The position numbers were made by a program, and so were the translations under genes. Shown here piece by piece: positions 16,556 through 24,931 of a stretch of DNA of 64,000 nucleotides. Source of the DNA: Bradyrhizobium manausense (lineage in GTDB: Bacteria > Pseudomonadota > Alphaproteobacteria > Rhizobiales > Xanthobacteraceae); NCBI RefSeq assembly GCF_018129685.1, contig NZ_JAFCLG010000001.1, forward strand, positions 1,488,001 through 1,552,000. Direction: 5' to 3'. The notes beneath the pieces were generated by a model. It saw nothing but the letters and a program-made list of their open reading frames with translations. It did no database searches and was not told the DNA's origin. Each line of letters opens with the position of its first letter. Within the stretch, counting starts at the first letter, position 1.

Positions 16556-17890
16556 CTATCGCTGCGTCACCTGCGGATGCGCCGCACTCACCCGCCACAC
16601 CGTGTTGCCGCTGTCGTCGGCGACGAGCAGCGCGCCGGATTTGTCGATGGCGACACCGACGGGCCGGCCGCGCGCCTGGTTGTCGTCGTTGAGGAAGCCG
16701 GCGACCACGTCCTGAGCCGGCCCGCTCGGCTTGCCGTCGCTGAAGGGCACGTAAACGACCTTGTAGCCGTTCAGCACCTGCCGGTTCCAGCTGCCGTGCT
16801 CGCCCACGAAGGCGCCACTGCGATACGCGGCCGGCAGGCTGCTGCCGGCGGAGAACGCGAGCCCGAGCGGCGCGACATGCGAGCTCAGCGCGTAATCCGG
16901 CACGATCGCCTTGGCGACGAGATCCGGCCGCTGCGGCTTGACGCGGGGATCGACGTGCTGGCCGTAATAGCTATACGGCCAGCCATAAAAGGCGCCATCC
17001 TTCACCGAGGTCATGTAGTCGGGCACGAGGTCGGGACCGAGTTCGTCGCGCTCGTTCACCACGGTCCACAGCGCTCCGGTCTGCGGCTCGAAGCTGAGGC
17101 CGTTGGGATTGCGCAAGCCGCTGGCAAAGATACGCCAGCGGCCGCTGGCGCGATCGACTTCGAGAATGTCGGCGCGATTGTGCTCGGCCTCCATCCCGTT
17201 CTCGGTGATGTTGCTGTTGGAGCCGACGCCGACATAGAGCTTGGAGCCGTCGGGGCTCGCAACCAGGCTCTTGGTCCAGTGATGGTCGATCGGGCCGCCC
17301 GGCAACGGCGTCAGCACGGTCCCCGGCGCGGTGATCCTGGTGTCACCCTCCGTGTAGGGGTATCTGACGATCGCGTCGGTGTTGGCGACATAGAGATCAT
17401 TGCCGACCAGCGCGACGCCGAAGGGCGAATTGAGATGGTCGAGGAAGACGCTCTGCGTGTCCGGCACGCCGTCGCCGTTGGTATCGCGCAGCAGCGTGAT
17501 GCGGTTGCTTTCGCCGGTGTCGCCGCCGGACGTCGCCCAGGATTCGATGTAGCCCATCACGATTTCCTTCGGCCGCTTGATCGCGGCGGCCTTCGGCGCC
17601 TTGGACTCCACCACCAGCACGTCGCCATTGGGCAGAACATAGAGCGAGCGCGGGTGCTGCAAGCCCGTCGCGAACGCCTTGGCCTGCAGGCCCTGCGCAA
17701 CCGCCGGCGTCTCGTCCTTCTTCCAGCCGACGATGCGGGCGATGTGCATCGGCGGCAGCAGATATTGCTGGATGGCCGGCAGAACGGGATTGGCGCCGAT
17801 CTGGGCCTTGGGATCGCCGCTGCCATCATTGCAGCCGGCAAGGCACAAAAGCGACGCGCACAACAGCGCGCGGGTGAATGCTGACATCAT
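16556..17890 (-). CDS. PQQ-type sugar/sorbosone dehydrogenase-like lipoprotein
   Basis: 444 residues from an ATG that overlaps the DUF2231 stop (ATGA). The N-terminus [16 protein letters not shown] is a lipoprotein signal with lipobox LAGC. The rest is a beta-propeller of the glucose/sorbosone dehydrogenase family: [61 protein letters not shown], and a late [12 protein letters not shown] segment. Such proteins oxidise sugars with PQQ in the periplasm, but many relatives are untested and may not bind PQQ. The longer open frame upstream is a shadow of DUF2231. Coupling to a DUF2231 membrane protein suggests a membrane-linked redox unit; this is inference. Confidence 0.86.
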   Translation of the reverse strand: MMSAFTRALLCASLLCLAGCNDGSGDPKAQIGANPVLPAIQQYLLPPMHIARIVGWKKDETPAVAQGLQAKAFATGLQHPRSLYVLPNGDVLVVESKAPKAAAIKRPKEIVMGYIESWATSGGDTGESNRITLLRDTNGDGVPDTQSVFLDHLNSPFGVALVGNDLYVANTDAIVRYPYTEGDTRITAPGTVLTPLPGGPIDHHWTKSLVASPDGSKLYVGVGSNSNITENGMEAEHNRADILEVDRASGRWRIFASGLRNPNGLSFEPQTGALWTVVNERDELGPDLVPDYMTSVKDGAFYGWPYSYYGQHVDPRVKPQRPDLVAKAIVPDYALSSHVAPLGLAFSAGSSLPAAYRSGAFVGEHGSWNRQVLNGYKVVYVPFSDGKPSGPAQDVVAGFLNDDNQARGRPVGVAIDKSGALLVADDSGNTVWRVSAAHPQVTQR

Positions 17891-18351
17891 CGCGCAACTC
17901 CTACGCCGTGACGGTACACCAAAGCCCAGCCCAGCCAGCCGGTGACCGGCAGGATCAGGACCGTCAGCGCCGACAGAACGAGCCCGACCGGCCAGACCGA
18001 GGTCCAGGCATCGCGCGTATGGATCAGTGCATTGACGACCGCCAGGATCAGCGCGACGGCATTGCCCAGCAGATGCGGCCATGCCGGGGCCTGCGCCCGC
18101 ACCAGCCGGTTGCTCAGGAAATCGATCAGGCCCGCGACCGCGGCCAGCAGGCCGAAGATGACGCCCGCAACCAGAAGCCAGGCGGAGAAATCCGCCCACA
18201 TGATCTCCGCGGAGACGAGATAGGCGATATCGGTCAGCAACGCCCCGACGAAGCACGTGATCGGTATCGGCACCAGCATCGGATGAATTGGATGGCCCGC
18301 GATTTCCGCGGTCGCCGCCGGACGCATGGCCCGGGATGAAACATCGCTCAT
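17887..18351 (-). CDS. DUF2231 membrane protein
   Basis: 154 residues with four TM segments. The signature [14 protein letters not shown] near the N-terminus, with conserved histidines, defines DUF2231. Some members are thought to bind heme, but none is well characterised to my knowledge. It is followed, with a four-base overlap, by the PQQ dehydrogenase-like lipoprotein gene. The long frame across both genes is open by chance in a third frame. Upstream, a strong hairpin separates it from csbD. Confidence 0.85.
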   Translation of the reverse strand: MSDVSSRAMRPAATAEIAGHPIHPMLVPIPITCFVGALLTDIAYLVSAEIMWADFSAWLLVAGVIFGLLAAVAGLIDFLSNRLVRAQAPAWPHLLGNAVALILAVVNALIHTRDAWTSVWPVGLVLSALTVLILPVTGWLGWALVYRHGVGVAR

Positions 18352-18368
18352 TCACGTCTCTCCAAACG

Positions 18369-18402
18369 ACGATGCCGCCTCACCTTCGCGAGACGGCATC
18401 GT
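18369..18402. terminator. Strong hairpin between csbD and the DUF2231 gene
   Basis: Arms ACGATGCCG-C-CTC and GAG-A-CGGCATCGT pair with one mismatch around an 8-base loop. It sits just past the csbD stop on the minus strand. No long T-run, so either a weak terminator or a processing/stability element. Confidence 0.5.
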
Positions 18403-18406
18403 TCAC

Positions 18407-18592
18407 TTACTTCTCGGGATGACCCGTGCCGGGCTTCGTGGTCTTCGGGGCCTTGCCGTCTTCGACCCGGCCCTCGTTGCGCAGATCGCGGCCCTCCTGG
18501 GCCTTGCGTTGACTTTCCGCGGACTTGCCGTGCTCGTGGATTTCTTCCTTGATAAAGCCGGCGCCTTCCTTGACTTCGCCCTTAACGCTCAT
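18407..18592 (-). CDS. CsbD-like stress protein
   Basis: 61 residues from the ATG at 18592 (AGAGA upstream): MSVKGEVKEGAGFIKEE, then a charged helix ending in Lys/Pro-rich residues. The KGEVKEGAG start matches the CsbD family of small hydrophilic stress proteins, here with a more divergent C-terminus. CsbD proteins are induced under general stress in many bacteria; molecular role unknown. Neighbours (DUF4142, YghA-like SDR, DUF2231) are frequent members of the EcfG general stress response in rhizobia. Confidence 0.75.
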   Translation of the reverse strand: MSVKGEVKEGAGFIKEEIHEHGKSAESQRKAQEGRDLRNEGRVEDGKAPKTTKPGTGHPEK

Positions 18593-18731
18593 GTCGGTCT
18601 CTCTCTGTTGCCGTGTCACGACCAATCGTGTCGTCAGGGCAATTCCCGAGAGGTCGCGGCGTTCCTGCACGCCCGCCTTGGCTGAGCTTTGGGAACTTCA
18701 ATCCCCGCACCGGCCGCCATCCGACGGATTG

Positions 18732-18756
18732 GGAACATTGGTCGCGGCGGCGTGTT
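18732..18756 (+). promoter_or_regulatory. Candidate EcfG (general stress) promoter
   Basis: GGAAC at 18732-18736, 16 bp, then TGTT at 18753-18756. The EcfG consensus in Alphaproteobacteria is GGAAC-N16/17-cGTT; one base of the -10 deviates. It lies 60 bp upstream of the DUF4142 gene, a typical target. Confidence 0.5.
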
Positions 18757-18815
18757 GATCGGCGCAAAAGATCGGCGCGGCACGCGGCCGCGCGTCCAAT
18801 CAGAGGGATCGAACC

Positions 18816-19367
18816 ATGAAGCGTACCATCATCGCGGCTGCCTGTGTTCTCCTGGCGGGCCCCGCGCTCGCCCAGTCGCTCGGCGAGAAGACCGGCGTGA
18901 ACTCGGCGCTCGGCGTCGCCCCGGCGACTGCCGATTTCGTCAAGGAGGTCGCCGTGAGCGACATGTTCGAGATCCAGTCGAGCAAGCTCGCAGAGCAGAA
19001 AGGCAACGCGCAGGAGAAGAGCTTCGCGCAGCAGATGGTGACCGACCACACCAAGACCAGCAGCGAACTCAAGGCGCTCGTCGGCGAGGGCAAGGTGCAG
19101 GTGACGCTGCCGACAGCGCTCGACAGCTCGCACCAGAGCAAGCTCGACAAGCTGAACGGTGCCACGGGCAAGGATTTCAGCTCGGACTTCGACTCCTATC
19201 AGGTCAGCGCGCACAAGGACGCGGTATCGCTGTTCGAACGTTACGCCAACGGTGGCGACAATCCCGCGCTGAAAAACTGGGCCGGCAAGACGCTTCCGGC
19301 GTTGCGCCATCACCTCGAGATGGCTGAGGAGCTCGGCAAGGCACCCAACGTGGGACAGTCGAAATAG
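18816..19367 (+). CDS. DUF4142 periplasmic protein
   Basis: 183 residues with a clear Sec signal peptide (MKRTIIAAACVLLAGPALAQ). The mature part is a helical bundle with KSFAQQMVTDHTKTSSELK, the diagnostic DUF4142 helix with its conserved D-H pair, and a second LRHHLEMAEEL. The family resembles ferritin-like four-helix proteins but lacks a clear di-iron site here. It is probably a periplasmic stress protein. A candidate EcfG promoter precedes it and a hairpin follows directly after its stop. Confidence 0.88.
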   Translation: MKRTIIAAACVLLAGPALAQSLGEKTGVNSALGVAPATADFVKEVAVSDMFEIQSSKLAEQKGNAQEKSFAQQMVTDHTKTSSELKALVGEGKVQVTLPTALDSSHQSKLDKLNGATGKDFSSDFDSYQVSAHKDAVSLFERYANGGDNPALKNWAGKTLPALRHHLEMAEELGKAPNVGQSK

Positions 19368-19386
19368 GCCTTTCGGGACGAAAGGC
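19368..19386 (+). terminator. Hairpin after the DUF4142 gene
   Basis: Perfect 8-bp arms GCCTTTCG and CGAAAGGC with a GGA loop, starting at the first base after the stop codon. No T-run follows, so termination is uncertain. Confidence 0.5.
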
Positions 19387-19456
19387 TCTGCCGGCGTCCT
19401 CGATAGGCAACGATGATCCTCTCGCTCGGCGAAACCGCAGCGTCGCGGAGACCCTC

Positions 19457-20458
19457 ATGGCCGCTCAAGGCAAGACGTCCATATCACGCCGGCACGTCGT
19501 GCATGCGGCGAGCGCAGCGCTCGTTGCGGCTTCGCTGGCATCTTCCACCGCGAAAGGAAACACCGACATGGCCGAGGCGGACCTGATCGATCCCGTTACC
19601 CGCTATCCGAAACCCCCGTTCAAGAAGCAGTCACAGCCATGGCCGGGCCTCGCCGGCAAGATGGAGCCGCGACCGGACCATGGCGAGACCAGCTACAAGG
19701 GCTCGGGACGGCTCGCCGGCCGCAAGGCACTGATCACGGGCGGTGATTCCGGCATGGGCCGCGCGGCTGCGATTGCCTATGCGCGCGAAGGGGCCGATGT
19801 CGCCATCAACTTCCTGCCCGCGGAAGAGCCCGACGCGCAGGAGGTGATCGCGCTGATCAAGAAGGAAGGCCGCACCGGCCTTGCGATCCCCGGCGATCTC
19901 AGGGAGGAAGCCTTCTGCAGGAAGCTGGTCGAGCAGGCGATCCAGGGCCTCGGCGGCCTCGACATCATCGTCAACAACGCGGCACGGCAGCAGACCCGCG
20001 CGTCCATCCTCGACGTCTCGTCGGAAGACTTCGACGCGACCATGAAGACCAACGTCTACGCGCCGTTCTGGATCATCAAGGCCGCGCTGCCGCACCTCAA
20101 GCCCGGCTCCTGCATCATCGGCACGACATCCGAACAGGCCTACGATCCCTCGCCCGATCTTTACGACTACGCACAGACCAAGGCGGCGACGATGAACTAC
20201 GTGAAATCCCTGGCGAAGCAGCTCGCCTCCAGGGGCATCCGCGTCAACGGTGTCGCGCCGGGACCGATCTGGACGCCACTCCAGGTTTCGGGCGGCGCGA
20301 CCATGGAGAAGCTCGAGAAGTTCGGCGGCATGACGCCGCTGGGCCGTCCCGGCCAACCCGCCGAGCTCGCCTCGATCTATGTGCAACTGGCGGCGGCCGA
20401 TGCAAGCTACGCGACCGGGCAGGTCTATGGCTCGGCGGGCGGATCGGGACAACCCTAG
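19457..20458 (+). CDS. YghA-like SDR oxidoreductase with possible Tat leader
   Basis: 333 residues. The SDR core has TGGDSGMGRA (cofactor loop), NNAA, catalytic Ser in GTTSEQAYD, and YAQTK (Tyr-X3-Lys). The order YPKPPFKKQSQPWPG, then KALITGGDSG, matches YghA/YhxC-type SDRs linked to stress. Unusually, the long form begins ISRRHVVHAASAALVAAS, which looks like a twin-arginine signal, and it has a good ribosome site (GGAG six bases before ATG). A second ATG at 19568 with AGGA upstream would give a normal cytoplasmic enzyme. A folded NAD(P)-enzyme exported by Tat would be plausible only if cofactor is loaded inside. Confidence 0.85.
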   Translation: MAAQGKTSISRRHVVHAASAALVAASLASSTAKGNTDMAEADLIDPVTRYPKPPFKKQSQPWPGLAGKMEPRPDHGETSYKGSGRLAGRKALITGGDSGMGRAAAIAYAREGADVAINFLPAEEPDAQEVIALIKKEGRTGLAIPGDLREEAFCRKLVEQAIQGLGGLDIIVNNAARQQTRASILDVSSEDFDATMKTNVYAPFWIIKAALPHLKPGSCIIGTTSEQAYDPSPDLYDYAQTKAATMNYVKSLAKQLASRGIRVNGVAPGPIWTPLQVSGGATMEKLEKFGGMTPLGRPGQPAELASIYVQLAAADASYATGQVYGSAGGSGQP

Positions 20459-20540
20459 TCGGCAAAAGCCGATCCCGGGCCGCTTGCACATTCAACCGCT
20501 TGCATCACGTTGCGAAGCTTGAACGCTTCCAGCAGTCCCT

Positions 20541-21221
20541 TCAATTCGTCGTGGTCTTGCCGCCGCGCATGGACGCGAGCTTTCCCGCCCGAAACCGGAG
20601 AATGAACCACGCGGTCTCATCGAAACCGTCTGCGAGCTTTCCCTCGTGAGAATACACGATCTGAGCCGCATCCGACTTCGACGGCGGTCCCAACGCCGTG
20701 ATGACCTGCTGACGCGACATACCCAGGTGCAGCTTGCTGTCGAAGACGACGGGCGAGAATTTTTCCGGGAGCGTGTCGCAATCGGCCGAGGCTCCGGCGT
20801 CTTTCTCGATCAGCTCTTCAACGATCTCCGTGACGAGATGGTCCGGGCCGCCGATCTCGCCGCTGGACACGACCCATAATCGATGCTGCGCACGCCGATA
20901 ACACAGCCAATACATGCTGCCTGCAGCGTCGCCCTGGTGTCGGATGGTCCCTTCGCCTACGGCGTCGCGAACCGCGCCGAGCCGCGTCTCTTCGAAGCGG
21001 CCGTCGAATGCGCCCAGCGAAAAGCGGGTCGCCAATCTCGTCACGACGGTCGGCGGCACGCGCTCGAGCACATGTTCGTCGACTGGCGGCGGTGTCTGCG
21101 CGAAGCAGGCGTTCGCGGGGATCGCGAAAAGGAGAAGCAGGAAGACAAGCGTCTTCCGACCATCAACTCCGAAACGCCTGGACGTCGAGCGCGCGGGCGT
21201 CGGTTTCCGGGTGCCGGACAC
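20541..21221 (-). CDS. Exported protein of unknown function
   Basis: About 226 residues from a GTG at 21221 with AGGAG ten bases upstream; an ATG at 21278 would add 19 residues. A long basic N-region precedes a hydrophobic core (TLVFLLLLFAIPANACFAQ) and a likely signal peptidase site. The mature protein has a C-terminal segment LHLGMSRQQVITALGPPSKSD, reminiscent of the small SmpA/BamE-type motif in which a G-M-T/S-X-X-Q-V sequence precedes a beta-hairpin. I see no catalytic motif. It is likely periplasmic. Transcribed in the same direction as the adjacent AIDA-repeat gene, 53 bp downstream of it. Confidence 0.65.
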   Translation of the reverse strand: MSGTRKPTPARSTSRRFGVDGRKTLVFLLLLFAIPANACFAQTPPPVDEHVLERVPPTVVTRLATRFSLGAFDGRFEETRLGAVRDAVGEGTIRHQGDAAGSMYWLCYRRAQHRLWVVSSGEIGGPDHLVTEIVEELIEKDAGASADCDTLPEKFSPVVFDSKLHLGMSRQQVITALGPPSKSDAAQIVYSHEGKLADGFDETAWFILRFRAGKLASMRGGKTTTN

Positions 21222-21274
21222 GTCAGTCCATCTCCTGCGGTGAAGACCAGGCCGAGGCCCGTCGCTATCACGTC

Positions 21275-22207
21275 TCACAAAAGAATGTGGCCCAGTGAAC
21301 CGAGCAGCGACAACCCGTGATCGGTCACGGCGATGCCGCCCGCACCATCGAAACCATACGAAAACTCCGCCGCCGAATGCTGACCCAACAAGGTCAGGCT
21401 CGTGGTCTGCCCCAGGGCGTCCTTGAGCGTGAGCACGGCCTGCGTATTTTGTGCGTTCTCCGTGCAGGTCAGCGTGGCGCCGGGTCCGGCGACCATGCCG
21501 CGGAAATCGATTTCGTCGGACACGCCAACGCCGATAACCGTCGCTCCGTTGCTATCGTGCCAGTCCGCGAAAGTCATCGACGCGTTCGGGCCGTTGAACT
21601 TGGTGACTTCGGCGATGCCGCCGGCCCCGACAAACATCCAGCAGTTCTTGTCGAGCGTTGCGCCCGCGGCAATACCACCCGTCTCGACGATCAGCCCGCC
21701 GTTGTTCTCGGCGTGCGCGAGCCAGGAAATGCCGCCGGCCGCGACGTGTTGCATGCCTCCGTTGAGCGTCGCGTTCATGTCGATGCCGGAGACGAATTCG
21801 TTGCTGCAAGAATCGACCGTCGTGTTCTGGGCGACGCCGCCGTGATCAACCGTCATCGTGCCGAAGCCGACCGTCGTGTATTTGGACGTTCCGCCGCTGG
21901 CGACATGCTCGGTGCCGTTATTAATGTTGGCGTACAGGCTCGTGCCGAGATTGGTGACGTTCAGCACACCACCATCATCGACTTGCGTGTGGTAGTCGGA
22001 ACCCCCTGCCCCGTTCCCGACATTCATCTTGCCGCCGTGGAGCACGGTGTCCCAGGCGACACCCCCGCTGACGTCCAGGGTGCCCCAGACTTGCGTCCCC
22101 TCGACCTGGCCGCCGGTCTCGACGATCAGCGTGCCTGAATTTTCCACAGCGTCGTCCACGACATAACCGGCCTTGACGTACGTGGTACCGAAAATAAAAC
22201 CTCCCAT
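21275..22207 (-). CDS. AIDA-type repeat protein, probable type I-secreted adhesin
   Basis: 310 residues from an ATG at 22207 with AGGAG seven bases upstream. Most of the protein (about 20-230) is made of degenerate repeats of about 18-20 residues rich in Gly, Val, Thr and Asn (SGTLIVETGGQVEGT, GGVLNVTNLGT, NGGMQHVAAGGISW), the pattern of AIDA passenger repeats that fold as a beta-helix. There is no N-terminal signal peptide and no C-terminal beta-barrel, so it is not a classical autotransporter. The C-terminal region (DEIDFRGM, then LTLLGQHSAAEFSYGFDGAGG) resembles the ends of rhizobial proteins exported by type I systems. No transporter genes are nearby. Confidence 0.75.
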   Translation of the reverse strand: MGGFIFGTTYVKAGYVVDDAVENSGTLIVETGGQVEGTQVWGTLDVSGGVAWDTVLHGGKMNVGNGAGGSDYHTQVDDGGVLNVTNLGTSLYANINNGTEHVASGGTSKYTTVGFGTMTVDHGGVAQNTTVDSCSNEFVSGIDMNATLNGGMQHVAAGGISWLAHAENNGGLIVETGGIAAGATLDKNCWMFVGAGGIAEVTKFNGPNASMTFADWHDSNGATVIGVGVSDEIDFRGMVAGPGATLTCTENAQNTQAVLTLKDALGQTTSLTLLGQHSAAEFSYGFDGAGGIAVTDHGLSLLGSLGHILL

Positions 22208-22396
22208 TGAGGTCTCCTTCAAGTCTGAATTGCGTTGCGCGCACCACCTGGGTGCGCCATCTGGGTTCCGAACCTTCGTTGCGGCCGGCGGCAAACAGGT
22301 TCACGCACAATTTCCAGTCTGTGGAAGAGCCCGGATCGAAGGAGTGCTGAGACAGACCGGAACGATCAGCAGCAGCAATAGCGAAAAGACATTTTC

Positions 22397-22780
22397 CTAC
22401 CGCTCCTCGGTCGGATGCACCCATTTGTAAGGCGTGATGCTCTGCGTTGCCGTCAGCTTGATCATGTGGACGGGCGGTGCGGACCGTCCCTTCCGGCATG
22501 AGCGGCACTTCAGCGACGCTTCGAGCTTCCAGATCGGCGTATCGTGGGGCCGGCGGATCGCATCGAGCGGCAGGCTCGCGCGCGACTTGCACCTGATGCA
22601 CTCGACCTCGAGCCAGCCCATGCCGCCGTTGATGCATTGGCCGATCGTCGGCGAGGGCTGCGCCGGACCACCGTATCCTTCCATGCGAACCGACCAGGCT
22701 TCGGCCTCGGCACGATCGGCCTCGCGCACGGCCTTCCGTGCTTCCTCGCGCGCGTGCTTGGCGGAAATCTCCGCGCCCAT
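22397..22780 (-). CDS. Zinc-ribbon-like conserved protein (Bradyrhizobium multi-copy family)
   Basis: About 127 residues; the ATG at 22780 has GGAG ten bases upstream, and an ATG 14 codons earlier is possible. An N-terminal charged helix (KHAREEARKAVREADRAEAEA) leads to EGYGGPAQPSPTIGQC and then two cysteine pairs, CIRC and CRSC, 38 residues apart, likely binding one zinc. The core (SLPLDAIRRP, PIWKLEASLKCRSC) is one I associate with a family present in many copies in Bradyrhizobium. The function is not known. The ribbon could bind nucleic acid, but nothing else supports that. Confidence 0.72.
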   Translation of the reverse strand: MGAEISAKHAREEARKAVREADRAEAEAWSVRMEGYGGPAQPSPTIGQCINGGMGWLEVECIRCKSRASLPLDAIRRPHDTPIWKLEASLKCRSCRKGRSAPPVHMIKLTATQSITPYKWVHPTEER

Positions 22781-23087
22781 GATCCGGCCGCTCCAGATGA
22801 CCTCGCGCGATTTTGTCCCCATGCCGCCATCAAAGCCGCGCGGACGCGCGTTGGCAAATTGTCGATCGCTAGTGGGTCGGATCCCTCATTCGCCACTGCG
22901 TGTCGTGGGTGTGGACAACAGCGGTTGCGGAGTGCTTGCGAAGCGGCGACACCACCGGCCTCGAGGCGCCGTCCGGCTGACGGATTTAGCTCACGGATTG
23001 AGCTCCTGGAAATCATTGCGCAGATCGCGGCCGCCTTCTAAGGTTCCTAAATATAAAGACTTGGGGGCAAGACTTTAGGGGCAAGCC
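22781..23087. other. Intergenic region between the zinc-ribbon gene and the winged-helix regulator
   Basis: About 307 bp without a convincing gene. The only structure I see is a short degenerate direct repeat at its right end (23055-23091), described separately. Confidence 0.5.
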
Positions 23088-23091
23088 TTGG
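23055..23091. repeat. Degenerate direct repeats before the winged-helix regulator
   Basis: Units AAAGACTTGGGGG (23055-23067), CAAGACTTTAGGGG (23068-23081) and CAAGCCTTGG (23082-23091). They resemble the CAAGACTT...GG repeats at 15282-15329 and run into the TTG start of the following gene. Confidence 0.6.
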
Positions 23092-24011
23092 AAAGTGACG
23101 AGCTCGAGCGCCTTGCCGGCCGCCCGTTGCGGTTGAGCTTCGAGGATATCTTGAACCATCCTCGGCTGCCTGAGGCCAGGCGGGCCTATATCGACAGCTT
23201 CACCGACGTGTATGGCGGCGATCCGTTTATGGTTCGCCTGCTGCTTCAGGCGGGCCGGTTCTTCGTCTTTCACAGCGCCGCGGTGCTCGAGGCCGCGCAG
23301 GATCCGTCGCGGCGCGAGACCTGGTTCACGGTTGCTGCCTTAAAGAAGCAATTGGCGATGTTCGGCTACGCCAGCCCGCGACAGGTGGACCATCTCGTGG
23401 CCCGGCTGCGCGAGGTCGGATTTCTCGAGCAGAGCCGGGCGCCCGATGACCGGCGCGTGTGGCTCCTGGCGACCACGAACAAGCTTCGCGCGCATCACAC
23501 CGAGTGGCTCGCGGCCCATTACGTGCCGCTCGCCAAGCTCTACCCCCATCACGATTACAGCCCGGTGCTGTCGCACGACCGCGCCTTTCACGAGCTGCAT
23601 TGCCGCGCATGCCTGCCCTTCACCGCAGTTGGCGCCCGCCTGATGATGACCCTCCCGGACACGCTGCTCTTCTTCATGCACGCAGCGGGGCCGCTGATCC
23701 AGAATGCGCTGCTGAAAGCCGCCATGGACTCCGGCGATCTGACGGCCGCGGTCCCTTACATCGACGTCGCCGATCGGTTCGGCGTTTCCCGAACCCACGT
23801 TCGCAATCTGATGGACTCCGCGCAGGCAGCGGGTCTCGTCAGGATCGTCGGCCGCGGCGGCCGCAGCATCGAGATTCTTCCGCGCCATTGGGTGAGCTAC
23901 GATCGGGGCCTTGCCGTCGGCATGTATCTGCACGATGTCGTCAACCTCGTGGTGATGCAGGAGTGGGCCAAGCGGCCGGGCGAAAAAGCAGCCCGGCAGC
24001 TTGCCGTGTGA
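23088..24011 (+). CDS. Predicted transcriptional regulator with two winged-helix regions
   Basis: 307 residues from a TTG start with AGGGGC upstream. Two HTH-like regions are visible: WFTVAALKKQLAMFGYASPRQVDHLVARLREVGFLEQ (about 80-115) with a wing DDRRVWLLATT, and PYIDVADRFGVSRTHVRNLMDSAQAAGLVRIV (about 223-255) with a following basic wing. The middle part contains HCRACLPFTA, with two cysteines and nearby histidines that could bind a metal. I do not recognise a named family. Standing alone between repeats and the sensory block, it might be autoregulated through the direct repeats that overlap its start. Confidence 0.65.
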   Translation: MESDELERLAGRPLRLSFEDILNHPRLPEARRAYIDSFTDVYGGDPFMVRLLLQAGRFFVFHSAAVLEAAQDPSRRETWFTVAALKKQLAMFGYASPRQVDHLVARLREVGFLEQSRAPDDRRVWLLATTNKLRAHHTEWLAAHYVPLAKLYPHHDYSPVLSHDRAFHELHCRACLPFTAVGARLMMTLPDTLLFFMHAAGPLIQNALLKAAMDSGDLTAAVPYIDVADRFGVSRTHVRNLMDSAQAAGLVRIVGRGGRSIEILPRHWVSYDRGLAVGMYLHDVVNLVVMQEWAKRPGEKAARQLAV

Positions 24012-24198
24012 TTGCGGGCCGGCCTATCGCGGCTATTTTTTCGGCTTCCCGGAATAGGCGCAAAGTTTTCCGGACGGATCAAGCCCGGGAGGGCTAGGTT
24101 ACCGGCGCCTGGGGGATTTTCTTGAGAGTAATTTGTGGTCGGTGTTTTGTTCGATAACCCCAGGCATTTGAAACAGTCATTTCTTGGAGGAATCTTGC

Positions 24199-24369
24199 AT
24201 GCTGGAGACGGTCGAAACGCTGTTGTGGTGTGCTGCGCTCGCGACGTGGCTCATGATGTTCTTCAGGATCGCAAGCGAAAGCGTGAAAGAACTCGTGCTG
24301 TTGGTCCGCGCCAGGGCGGGCAGGCCTCGGCGAGCCCCGCCCGACCGTCATCCAAGCGCTGGCCGATGA
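24199..24369 (+). CDS. Small single-pass membrane protein
   Basis: 56 residues from an ATG with GGAGG eight bases upstream, one of the best ribosome sites in the window. The N-terminal half (ETVETLLWCAALATWLMMFF) is a TM helix; the C-terminal half is Arg/Pro-rich (RARAGRPRRAPPDRHP), so N-out/C-in topology is likely. It precedes the receiver-domain gene by about 80 bp. Function unknown. Confidence 0.6.
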   Translation: MLETVETLLWCAALATWLMMFFRIASESVKELVLLVRARAGRPRRAPPDRHPSAGR

Positions 24370-24453
24370 GAGGCACCGGCCTTGAACATGATTGCGCGCG
24401 TGGAGGACTCCGAGGTCGAGGCGGCGCTGCGCCGCGAACCCCGGGGAGACAAG

Positions 24454-24843
24454 GTGAGCACCTTCATTCTCGTCGTTGATGACGAGCCCGACGTCGAAAG
24501 CATGTTTCGCCAGCATTTCCGGCGCGATCTGCGCGCGAGCCGGTTCGTGATGGAGTTCGCCACTTCGGCACGGGCGGCTCTCGAGCAGGTCAAGGCCATT
24601 GCCGATCCGTCGCTCATCCTGATCCTGTCCGACATCAACATGCCCGGCATGAGCGGGCTGGAGATGCTGGCCGAGGTCAAGGCGGCGCGGCCCAATGTTC
24701 CCGTCATCATGATCACCGCCTATGGTGACGACGAGACGAAGAAGACAGCAGCGAGGCTGGGAGCGGCCGGCTTGTTGACCAAGCCGATCGATTTCAGCCT
24801 GCTTCGTCAGGAGATCGATGTGCGGCTGGAGCGCGCATCATAG
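24454..24843 (+). CDS. Single-domain response regulator (receiver only)
   Basis: 129 residues from a GTG with GGGGAG just upstream; an ATG at 24382 would add 24 residues without a clear ribosome site. The receiver domain is complete: acidic pair in VVDDEPD (Asp9, Asp10), phospho-acceptor Asp60 in SDINMPG, Thr in MITAYG, and Lys110 in TKPID. There is no output domain, so it works like CheY or as a phosphorelay intermediate. The eight-GAF histidine kinase encoded 1.1 kb downstream has no receiver of its own and is the obvious candidate partner. Confidence 0.88.
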   Translation: MSTFILVVDDEPDVESMFRQHFRRDLRASRFVMEFATSARAALEQVKAIADPSLILILSDINMPGMSGLEMLAEVKAARPNVPVIMITAYGDDETKKTAARLGAAGLLTKPIDFSLLRQEIDVRLERAS

Positions 24844-24931
24844 GGACGGCAGCGCCGACAGGTTGCCTACTGTCTTTTCAGATGTTCACGCCCGTTCAGG
24901 TCGGGCGCTTCAGTCTTTTCAGGAGATCGTC

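Noticed and set aside
16352..17884. 510-codon plus-strand frame opposite the PQQ dehydrogenase-like gene
   Set aside because: Shadow of the beta-propeller gene; no recognisable protein features.
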